DNA of 64,000 nt, from assembly GCA_950097015.1 (NCBI GenBank), contig CATNEN010000002.1, positions 5,611,001 to 5,675,000 on the forward strand. Direction: 5' to 3'. Positions 47,401 through 56,781 of the stretch are shown in pieces. This DNA is from Macrostomum hystrix (lineage: Eukaryota; Platyhelminthes; Macrostomidae). Positions within the stretch are counted from its first letter, which is position 1. The number at the start of each line of letters is the position of its first letter. Both the position numbers and the translations under genes were made by a program. The notes below the pieces were generated by a model. The model was not told the origin of the DNA. It ran no database searches and was given only the letters and a program-made list of their open reading frames with translations.

Positions 47401-50400
47401 GAGACACGGGAGAGATGAGACACGGGAGAGATGAGACACGGGAGAGATGAGACACGGGAGAGATGAGACACGGGAGAGATGAGACACGGGAGAGATGAGA
47501 CACGGGAGAGATGAGACACGGGAGAGATGAGACACGGGAGAGATGAGACAGGGGAGAGATGAGACAGCAGAGATGGGACTGGAGAGATGAGACTGTAGAG
47601 ATGAGACGGGGGAGAGATGAGACAGGGGAGAGATGAGACACGGGAGAGATGAGACACGGGAGAGATGAGACACGGGAGAGATGAGACACGGGAGAGATGA
47701 GACACGGGAGAGATGAGACACGGGAGAGATGAGACACGGGAGAGATGAGACACGGGAGAGATGAGACAGGGGAGAGATGAGACAGCAGAGATGGGACTGG
47801 AGAGATGAGACTGTAGAGATGAGACGGGGGAGAGATGAGACAGGGGAGAGATGAGGCATGAGATAGATGAGACAGGGGAGAGATGAGACAGGGCAGAGAT
47901 GAGACAGGGCAGAGATGAGACAGAAGAGAGATGAGACAGGGGAGGGTTGAGACACGGGAGAGATGAGACACGGGAGAGATGAGACACGGGAGAGATGAGA
48001 CACGGGAGAGATGAGACACGGGAGAGATGAGACACGGGAGAGATGAGACACGGGAGAGATGAGACAGGGGAGAGATGAGACAGCAGAGATGGGACTGGAG
48101 AGATGAGACTGTAGAGATGAGACGGGGGAGAGATGAGACAGGGGAGAGATGAGGCATGAGATAGATGAGACAGGGGAGAGATGAGACAGAAGAGAGATGA
48201 GACAAGAGAGATGAGACAGGGAAGGGTTGAGACACGGGAGAGATGAGACACGGGAGAGATGAGACACGGGAGAGATGAGACAGAGCAGAGATGAGACAGG
48301 GCAGAGATGAGACAGAAGAGAGATGAGACAGAAGAGAGATGAGACAGGGGAGGGTTGAGACACGGGAGAGATGAGACACGGGAGAGATGAGACACGGGAG
48401 AGATGAGACAGGGGAGAGATGAGACAGCAGAGATGAGACAGCAGAGATGAGACTGTAGAGATGAGACAGGGGAGAGATGGGACACGGGAGAGATGAGACA
48501 CGAGAGAGATGAGACACGGGAGAGATGAGACACGGGACAGATAAGACAGGGGAGAGATGAGACACTGGAGAGATGAAACACTGGAGAGATGAGACACGGC
48601 AGAGATGAGACAGGGGAGAAATGAGACACGGGAGAGATAAGACACGGGAGGGATGAGACAGGGGAGAGATGAGACAGCAGAGATGGGACTGGAGAGATGA
48701 GACTGTAGAGATGAGACAGGGGAGAGATGAGACAGGGGAGAGATGAGACATGAGATAGATGAGACAGGGGAGAGATGAGACAGGGGAGAGATGAGACAGG
48801 GGAGAGATGAGACAGGGGAGAGATGAGACACGGGAGAGATGAGACAGGGGAGAGATGAGACAGGGGAGCATTTAAGGCAGTCTAGGATCTGCATCGAGCT
48901 CAATCTTAGCCACATTTGTCGCCGACCCCGCAGGGAGATGCCGCCGACGTATTTCCGTGTGAACAAATTGACCTCTGGCTTCCAGAATATTATCGATGCC
49001 TACGGTGTGGCCTCCTATCGCGAGGCCAACCCGTCGCCATTCGCCATCATCACCTTTCCGTTTTTATTCGCCGTGATGTACGGCGACTTTGGGCACGGCA
49101 CGCTGATGTTCCTGTCGGCCCTGTGGATGGTGCTGCGTGAGAAGCAGCTGGCCTCAACTGCCAAGGCTTCAGAGATCTGGGCCACGTTCTTTAACGGCCG
49201 GTACATCATCCTGCTTATGGGCGCGTTTTCCATCTACACTGGACTTATTTACAACGACTGCTTCTCCAGGTGAGCAAAGCTTTTGCTTTTCTGGGATGTG
49301 GGATTTGGGATCTGGGATCTGAGATTTTGGATTTGGGATCTGGGATCTAAGATTTTGGATTTGGGATCTGGGATTTGGGATCTAAGATTTTGGATCTGGG
49401 ATCTGGGATTTGGGATCTGAGATTTTGGATTTGGGATCTGGGGTCTAAGATTTTGGATTTGGGATCTGGAATTTGGGATCTGCTATTTGGGATCTGCGAT
49501 TTGGGATATGCGATTTGGGATCTGCGATTTGGGATCTGCGATTTGGGATATGCGATTTGGGATCTGGGATTTGGGATCTGGGATTTGGGATTTGGGATCT
49601 GGGATTTGGGATTTGGGATCTGGGATTTGGGATCTGGGATTTGGGATCTGGGATTTGGGATCTGGGATTTGGGATCTGTGATTTTGGATCTGCGATTTGG
49701 GATCTGGGATTTGGGATCTGGGATTTGGGATCTGGGATTTTGGATCTGCGATTTTGGATCTGCGATTTGGGATCTGGGATTTGGGATCTGGGATTTGGGA
49801 TCTGGGATTTGGGATCTGGGATTTGGGATCTGGGATTTGGGATCTGGGATTTGGGATCTGGGATTTGGGATCTGGGATTTGGGATCTGGGATTTGGGATC
49901 TGGGATTTGGGATCTGGGATTTGGGATCTGGGATTTGGGATCTGGGATTTGGGATCTGGGATTTTTACTGTGGATCCGGCGTCCGTGCAGGTCCGTGAAC
50001 ATCTTCGGCTCCGGTTGGAGCGTCCGCGGCCAGTTCAACCAGACCCTGCTGCCTGACCAGCTGCGCCTGCAGATCCGCGGCATCGACACGCTCCAGCTGA
50101 ACCCGAACGATGCCCAGGCCAAAGCCTGGCGGGCCAATCCCTATCCGTTCGGCCTGGATCCCATCTGGCAGGTGTCGGCCAATAAGATCACCTTCACTAA
50201 CAGCATCAAGATGAAGGCCTCGGTAGTGCTGGGTGTGCTGCACATGCTGTTTGGCGTGTTCGTGAGCCTCACTAACCACCTGCACCGCAAGGATATGCTG
50301 TCTGTTGTTGGAGAATTCGTGCCCCAGGTCCTGTTCCTGCTTGGAATGTTTGGTTACCTGGTCATTCTCATCATCTTCAAGTGGGCCGTCTACTCTGGCC

Positions 50401-50856
50401 GTAACAGCAACTGCGCTCCCAACCTGCTCATTGGTGAGCACTGGGATTGCTGTTAGACTGGACTGCAAAGGGTTTTAGTCGACCCAAGAATGGTGTTAGA
50501 CAAGAGTGTTAGAATAGGGTAGACAGAAAAGCGAAGGTTACTTAGACATGGCTGAGAAGGGTGTTAGACATCGCTGAGAAGGGTGTTAAAACTAGAATGT
50601 TTTAAAGAGTATCAAACAAGACAGTATGTGAGCACTTTCGGCTAACAATATCCTGCCGCTCGCAGGACTCATCAACATGTTTCTGTTCCGGTACGACAAA
50701 GTCAGCAGCTCCTGCCCGCCAATCTACTCCGGCTATCAGGGAGTCCAGACCTTCCTGGTGCTGATCATTGTACCATGCGCGCCCTGGATGCTGCTGGTCA
50801 AGCCGCTCATTCTGCGACGCAGGCAGCAGATGCTGGCCAGAGGCGGCGTGATTAGC

Positions 50857-50887
<31 letters not shown>

Positions 50888-52160
50888 TGGAGGGCGGAGC
50901 TGACGGCGGCAACATTCAGACTGACGTTGGAGAGCAGAACCAGGACGGCCTGTACAACTCGCACGACGGCGGCAAAGCTGTGGATATGGGCGCCGGCTAT
51001 GGAGATCACGGCGGCGAGGAGGTGGGTTGCATGGAATCACGAATGTGTTAGATAAACTGTTAGATAGGATTTCCCACTTGCTATACAGAAATTAGCACCT
51101 GTTATACACCTGAGGGTTAAGATTTCACACCTGTTAGATATGAACTCGCACCTGTTAGATATGAACTCGCAACTGTTTGATAAGAACTCGCACCTGTTAG
51201 ATAGGAATTCACACCAGTTAGATAGGAACTCACACCTGTTAGATAGGAACTCACACCTGTTAGATAGGATTTCGCGCCTGTTAGATATGAACTCGCACCT
51301 ATTAGATAGGATTTCGCACCTGTTAGATATGAAGTCGCACCTGTTAGATAGGAATTCACACCAGTTAGATAGGAACTCACACCTGTTAGATAGGAAATCA
51401 CACCTGTTAGATAGGATTTCGCGCCTGTTAGATATGAACTCGCACCTATTAGATAGGATTTCGCACCTGTTAGATATGAAGTCGCACCTGTTAGATAGGA
51501 ACTCACACCTGTTAGATAGGAATTCACACCTGTTAGATAGGATTTCGCACCTGTTAGATATGAACTCGCACCTGTTAGATAGGATTTCGCACCTGTTAGA
51601 TATGAACTCGCACCTGTTAGATAGGAACTCACACCTGTTAGATAGGAACTCACACCTGTTAGATAGGAATTCACACCTGTTAGATAGGATTTCGCACCTG
51701 TTGATTGCACAAGTGTAAGGTATGAAAGTGAATGTTAAACACTATAGCAAAATTTTCACCAATCAATGATCTCGCATCGCAGCAGGTTGACATCGGAGAA
51801 GTGTTTGTACACCAGGCCATCCACACGATTGAGTACTGCTTGAGCTGTATTTCGAACACAGCCAGCTACCTGCGCCTCTGGGCCCTGTCTCTGGCCCACG
51901 CGCAGCTGTCTGAGGTCCTGTGGAGCATGGTCCTGTCCATCGGACTCAAGCGCGAAGGCTTCGAAGGCTCCATCGCTGTTGCTGTGGTGTTCGGCTTCTG
52001 GGCCCTTCTAACCGTGGTTGTGCTGCTGCTAATGGAGGGCCTGTCTGCTTTCCTGCATGCTCTGCGTCTGCACTGGGTCGAGTTCATGAACAAGTTCTAC
52101 AAGGGCGAGGGCTACAAGTTTGAGCCGTTCTCATTTGCCAGGGCCGAAGTTGAAGTTTGA
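44425..52160 (+). CDS. ATP6V0A: V-type proton ATPase 116-kDa subunit a (V0)
   Basis: Membrane subunit a of the V-ATPase; it forms the two proton half-channels against the c-ring and links V0 to V1. Exons: 44425-44847; one of 45368-45462 or 46004-46167; 46718-47284; 48934-49269; 49991-50433; 50666-51021; 51786-52160 (TGA). The product is 864 or 887 residues, normal for the family. [18 protein letters not shown] opens the cytosolic N-terminal domain, and [18 protein letters not shown] and [10 protein letters not shown] are diagnostic. The essential Arg lies in [16 protein letters not shown] (about residue 770), and the end [16 protein letters not shown] is typical. The loop before the last membrane segments holds ten Gln. 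All junction phases agree. Introns contain 16-, 14- and 21-bp arrays and a SINE. An acceptor-like AG lies two bases before the ATG. Confidence 0.97.
45030..45240 (-). mobile_element. tRNA-derived SINE-like copy in V-ATPase a intron 1
   Basis: Minus-strand copy: the head carries TAGCCTAGTGATTAGAGC and GGGGGTTCGATTCCC, and the body carries GCTGCGGCTGTGCTGTCGG and ends CCCAATTGGGGCAGG. It matches the 40229 copy over most of its length. Confidence 0.85.
45368..45462 (+). CDS. V-ATPase a alternative exon A (mutually exclusive)
   Basis: 95 bases, phase 0 in and phase 2 out, encoding [15 protein letters not shown] and onward. The start resembles the ELHHQQM segment at this point in vertebrate subunit a. 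Acceptor CCTGAAG (weak), donor CAGTGAGT. It takes the same place as exon B, and including both or neither shifts the frame. Confidence 0.8.
46004..46167 (+). CDS. V-ATPase a alternative exon B (mutually exclusive)
   Basis: 164 bases, also phase 0 in and phase 2 out, encoding [15 protein letters not shown] and onward, then an acidic/Asn-rich stretch. It starts with Ala as exon A does and ends in the codon completed by G at 46718. Acceptor GCGCACAG, donor GAGTGAGG. This is 23 residues longer than exon A. Confidence 0.8.
47336..48870 (+). repeat. 16-bp minisatellite filling a V-ATPase a intron
   Basis: About 95 units of GAGATGAGACACGGGA with GGG, CAG and TGT variants. It is about 93% of intron 47285-48933. 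A variant block (GACAGCAGAGATGGGACTGG, then GACTGTAGAG) recurs at about 47565, 47783, 48081 and 48675. It gives long repetitive open frames on the minus strand that I do not call genes. Confidence 0.96.
49290..49963 (+). repeat. 14-bp array GGGATCTGGGATTT in a V-ATPase a intron
   Basis: About 48 units, roughly 93% of intron 49270-49990. GGG runs alternate with four-base loops on the sense strand, a G3N4 pattern that permits G-quadruplexes. It is related to the CCDC180 arrays at 31551 and 32233. Confidence 0.96.
51050..51710 (+). repeat. 21-bp minisatellite in the last V-ATPase a intron
   Basis: About 30 units of CACACCTGTTAGATAGGAACT with TATGAACTCG and ATTTCGC variants. It makes up about 87% of intron 51022-51785 and is open in one plus and one minus frame by chance of its 21-bp period. 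Confidence 0.95.
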
Positions 52161-53660
52161 AATGGCGGCGGCAAACGGGGAAGAAAGGGGAGATTTAAAT
52201 GCGCAAGTTGACGAAAGTATTTATTTATTTTTAAATCACGATTTTAGGTAACGAAAATTGACGAGAGTTTAATATTATTAATCTGTATCAATCGATTAGT
52301 AAACTCTATGACTTATCAATCGGTTAGTAAAATCAGTAATTTATCTATCGATTTGTAAAAAAACTAATTTTTATCGATCCATTAGTAAAATCGGTACTTT
52401 ATCGATAAGTAAAAACGATAATTTATCGATCGATTTTTAAAATCGATAATTTATCGATCGATTTTTTAAATCGATAATTTATCGATCGATTAGTAAAATC
52501 GATAATTTATCGATCGATTAGTAAAATCTATTACTTATCGATCGACTAGTAAAATCGATTACTTATCGATCGACTAGTAAACTCTATATAATTTATCGAT
52601 CGTTTAGAAAATCGATAATTTATCGTACTTTATCGTACCGTTTATCGGTTAGTAATTACTGATTATTAACTATTTTTAATTCTATGATATGGTTAAAGTT
52701 AAGTTTACGGGACGAACGATGAAGAAATAGGAATATTTTTGCTGTTTTTGGATACGCAAGCAGTGTCATGACAAATTGCCAGATAATCTCTACGAAATCC
52801 ACTTTTTAATGCATAATAAAATATTTGTCATTTCACAATATCTAACACTTACCTATAGAACTATGAAGGCGATGAATATTAATTTTCGTTGCACCTTTGC
52901 ATTGCGTTCTAAACAAGCACTATAACAATTATCAAATTCGGCATAATTTTTCGGCAAAACCTCATTGTGGATGTCGACTGTTAGTTTCTTTCCTTACTAC
53001 TGTTTATTAGTAGCATTCATCAGCTCGTTCAGTTTATTTGTCTTTAATTTATAAGTTATTTCTGTACTTATTTTGCTTTTGGTTATAGTTCACCGTTGTT
53101 TATGCCCATTCGTTGGCACTTTAATCGATTTTTTAAACAAGACATTCATGTACAATTACTGCATTGTATCCTCAATATCGCTGAAAAAGCTAAATTACAG
53201 TAGTCGATCTGCACGTTAACTGTTTTACTTTTTGTCTATTTTCATTTCATTTATTCTGTTGTTTTAGATTCAGCTGTGCTATGCGAATTCATTTCACAAA
53301 TTATTGAACTTGTTATTCAATAAATTTGTCCACTTTTCACAATGCTAACAGGCACATAGTCTTACAATTTTCATACGGATTTAGTTTTACAGTTGTTAAG
53401 TTTCTGGTGATCTCGAGTGTGTTGCGAATCTCAAACTTTTATCTTTATAGTATAACCCCATGATATATTACTATATATTACGCGTGTAGATTTTTACATA
53501 GCAGCTTAAAAAAGCGAACTATACAAAAATATAAATTAATAGGTTCTTAGCTAGATTAACTCGTTTAAACAATTAAAGCCTAGGTTCTATGTGATATTTT
53601 CATGTTGTGGCATTCCAAATGGTGCATCCGCTATTGCTTGTTCAGGCTTAAGTTATTTGT
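52161..53660. other. 3' flank of V-ATPase a with 28-bp ATCGAT palindromic repeats
   Basis: From about 52290 to 52635 there are some 12 units around ATCGATAATTTATCGATCGA then TTAGTAAA, AT-rich and self-complementary. The rest is AT-rich with no gene. AATAAA words near 52812 and 53318 are possible polyadenylation sites. Confidence 0.7.
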
Positions 53661-53664
53661 TGAA

Positions 53665-54355
53665 ACTGGGGATCTGGGAAGATGAAGGTCAGGAAACTGG
53701 GGATCTGGGAAGATGAAGGTCAGGAAACTGGGGATCTGGGAAGAAGAAGGTCAGGAAACTGGGGATCTGGGAAAATGAGGGACAGGAAACTGGGGATCTG
53801 GGAAGATGAGGGACAGGAAACTGGGGATATGGGAAGATGAAGGTCAGGAAGCTGGGGATCTGGGAAGATGAACGTAAGGAAACTGGGGATCTGGGAAGAA
53901 GAAGGTCAGGAAACTGGAGATCTGGGAAAATGAGGGACAGGAAACTGGGGATATGGGAAGATGAAGGACAGGAAACTGGGGATCTGGGAAGATGAAGGTC
54001 AGGAAACTGGGGGCCTGGGAAGATGAAGGTTAGGAAACTGGGGGCCTGGGAAGATGAAGGTTAGGAAGCTGGGGATCTGGGAAGATGAAGGTCAGGAAAC
54101 TGGGGATCTGGGAAGATGAAGGTCAGGAAACTGGGGATCTGGGAAGATGAGGGACAGGAAACTGGGGATCTGGGAAGATGAAGGTCAGGAAACTGGGGAT
54201 CTGCGAAGATGAAGGTCAGGAAACTGGGGATCTGCAAAGATGAAGGACAGGAAACTGGGGATCTGGGAAGAAAAAGGTCAGGAAACTGGGTATCTGGGAA
54301 GATGAAGGACAGGAAACTGGGGCCTGGGAAGATGAAGGACAGGAAGCTGGGGATC
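53665..54355. repeat. 31-bp minisatellite (CTGGGGATCTGGGAAGATGA...)
   Basis: About 22 units of CTGGGGATCTGGGAAGATGA then AGGTCAGGAAA, intergenic. It shares the GGGGATCTGGGA core with the 14-bp intronic arrays. Confidence 0.95.
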
Positions 54356-55034
54356 CTAAATTGTCCCCCAATAACAGAAATGAAGCCAAGAGACAAGACT
54401 TGTTTATTTATCGATTTGAGTTTACGAGCAGGGCACACAGACAATATGCAAAAAACATAAAACCCGAACTTCTCTAAACAACAAATTTTATTGTCCATTT
54501 TGCTAAACTCAGTCTAAATGGTATAAAACAACTGCCAGTGGGCACAAAAAAGACGACAGAAAATAAACGGCCTGCTAGAAAACTTGAACGAAAATGTCAA
54601 GAAGCGAATGAGTTGAGAATAACACAATACATTTTCTAAGAAAAAATTGTGTGCTTGAAACTGCTGCTTGAAACGAACTTTCAAATGGAAAGTTGCGAAT
54701 ATCAGTGTAGAAATTTAAATATGATTTACCCTATAGAACAAAACTATATCATGGTGGACACGGTGATAACTGAAAGCTGTTTTTAGAGCTGAGTCAACTT
54801 TGTATTTAAAAGTACACTGAAACACAATCAATTGGCACAAAAATCTAACAATTGTATCTTAGCAGATATGCCCTGATAGTTGATTAGCTGATGACTGTGT
54901 CAAACAACACTGGCTGCCTTTTCATGAATTCACCAATTAGGAAGATAAAGAGAATTCGTTCGCTTTATTAGGGAGAAACACAACGCAGAAACATCTAATA
55001 AATCAAGCTAATTGTAACACACATGTACTGCAGA
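54356..55034. other. Intergenic spacer, nothing recognised
   Basis: About 680 AT-rich bases between the 31-bp and 30-bp arrays with no coding or RNA signal. Confidence 0.5.
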
Positions 55035-56760
55035 TTTGGGTGGGGATCATGGAATCTGGGGATCTTGTGGTGAGGATCATGGAATCTGGGGAGCATGTGG
55101 TGAGGATCATGGAATCTGGGGAGCATGTGGTGAGGATCATGGAATCTGGGGAGCATGTGGTGAGGATCATGGAATCTGGGGATCATGTGGTGAGGATCAT
55201 GGAATCTGGGGAGCATGTGGTGAGGATCATGGAATCTGGGGATCTTGTGGTGAGGATCATGGAATCTGGGGATCTTGTGGTGAGGATCATGGAATCTGGG
55301 GAGCATGTGGTGAGGATCATGGAATCTGGGGAGCATGTGGTGAGGATCATGGAATCTGGGGATCTTGTGGTGAGGATCATGGAATCTGGGGATCTTGTGG
55401 TGAGGATCATGGAATCTGGGGAGCATGTGGTGAGGATCTTGGAATCTGGGGATCATGTAGTGAGGATCATGGAATCTGGGGATCTTGCGGTGAGGATCAT
55501 GGAATCTGGGGATCTTGTGGTGAGGATCATGGAATCTGGGGATCTTGTGGTGAGGATCATGGAATCTGGGGATCTTGTGGTGAGGATCATGGAATCTGGG
55601 GAGCATGTGGTGAGGATCTTGGAATCTGGGGATCTTGTGGTGAGGATCATGGAATCTGGGGATCTTGTGGTGAGGATCTTGGAATCTGGGGAGCATGTGG
55701 TGAGGATCATGGAATCTAGGGATCTTGTGGTGATGATCATAGAATCTGGGGATCTTGTGGTGAGGATCATGGAATCTGGGGATCTTGTGGTGAGGATCAT
55801 GGAATCTGGGGATCTTGTGGTGAGGATCATGGAATCTGGGGAGCATGTGGTGAAGATCATGGAATCTGGGGATCTTGTGGTGAGGATCATGGAATCTGGG
55901 GATCATGTGGTGAGGATCATGGAATCTGGGGATCTTGTGGTGAGGATCATGGAATCTGGGGAGCATGTGGTGAGGATCATGGAATCTGGGGAGCATGTGG
56001 TGAGGATCATGGAATCTGGGGAGCATGTGGTGAGGATCATGGAATCTGGGGATCTTGTGGTGAGGATCATGGAATCTGGGGATCTTGTGGTGAGGATCAT
56101 GGAATCTGGGGAGCATGTGGTGAGGATCATGGAATCTGGGGATCTTGTGGTGAGGATCATGGAATCTGGGGATCTTGTGGTGAGGATCATGGAATCTGGG
56201 GATCTTGTGGTGAGGATCATGGAATCTGGGGAGCATGTGGTGAGGATCATGGAATCTGGGGAGCATGTGGTGAGGATCATGGAATCTGGGGAGCATGTGG
56301 TGAGGATCATGGAATCTGGGGATCTTGTGGTGAGGATCATGGAATCTGGGGAGCATGTGGTGAAGATCATGGAATCTGGGGATCTTGTGGTGAGGATCAT
56401 GGAATCTGGGGATCATGTGGTGAAGATCATGGAATCTGGGGATCATGTGGTGAGGATCATGGAATCTGGGGAGCCAGTGGTGAGGATCATGGAATCTGGG
56501 GAGCATGTGGTGAAGATCATGGAATCTGGGGATCTTGTGGTGAGGATCATGGAATCTGGGGAGCATGTGGTGAGGATCTTGGAATCTGGGGATCATGTAG
56601 TGAGGATCATGGAATCTGGGGATCTTGCGGTGAGGATCATGGAATCTGGGGATCTTGTGGTGAGGATCATGGAATCTGGGGATCTTGCTTGACACTTGAT
56701 TCCATGATCTGAGGATCATGGAATCTGGGGAGCATGTGGTGAGGATCATGGGATCTGTAG
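55035..56760. repeat. 30-bp minisatellite, about 57 units
   Basis: Units of GGATCATGGAATCTGGGGAT then CTTGTGGTGA, with GAGCATG as the main alternate. It is very homogeneous and lies immediately downstream of the ANKRD10-like stop codon. A rare-variant run (CTTGGAATC, CATGTAG, CTTGCGG) occurs at about 55430-55495 and again 1,140 bp (38 units) later. Near the right end is a short inverted unit (ATTCCATGATC). Confidence 0.96.
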
Positions 56761-56781
56761 ATCATGGAGTCTTGTCCCAGG

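Noticed and set aside
47266-48966. Three overlapping minus-strand frames of 436-566 codons rich in Ser/Leu/Pro/Cys
   Set aside because: Shadow of the 16-bp array inside a V-ATPase a intron; the plus-strand gene model explains the locus.
54995-56749. 584-codon minus-strand and 550-codon plus-strand repetitive frames
   Set aside because: Produced by the 30-bp (10-codon) period of the array; both strands and several frames are open at once.
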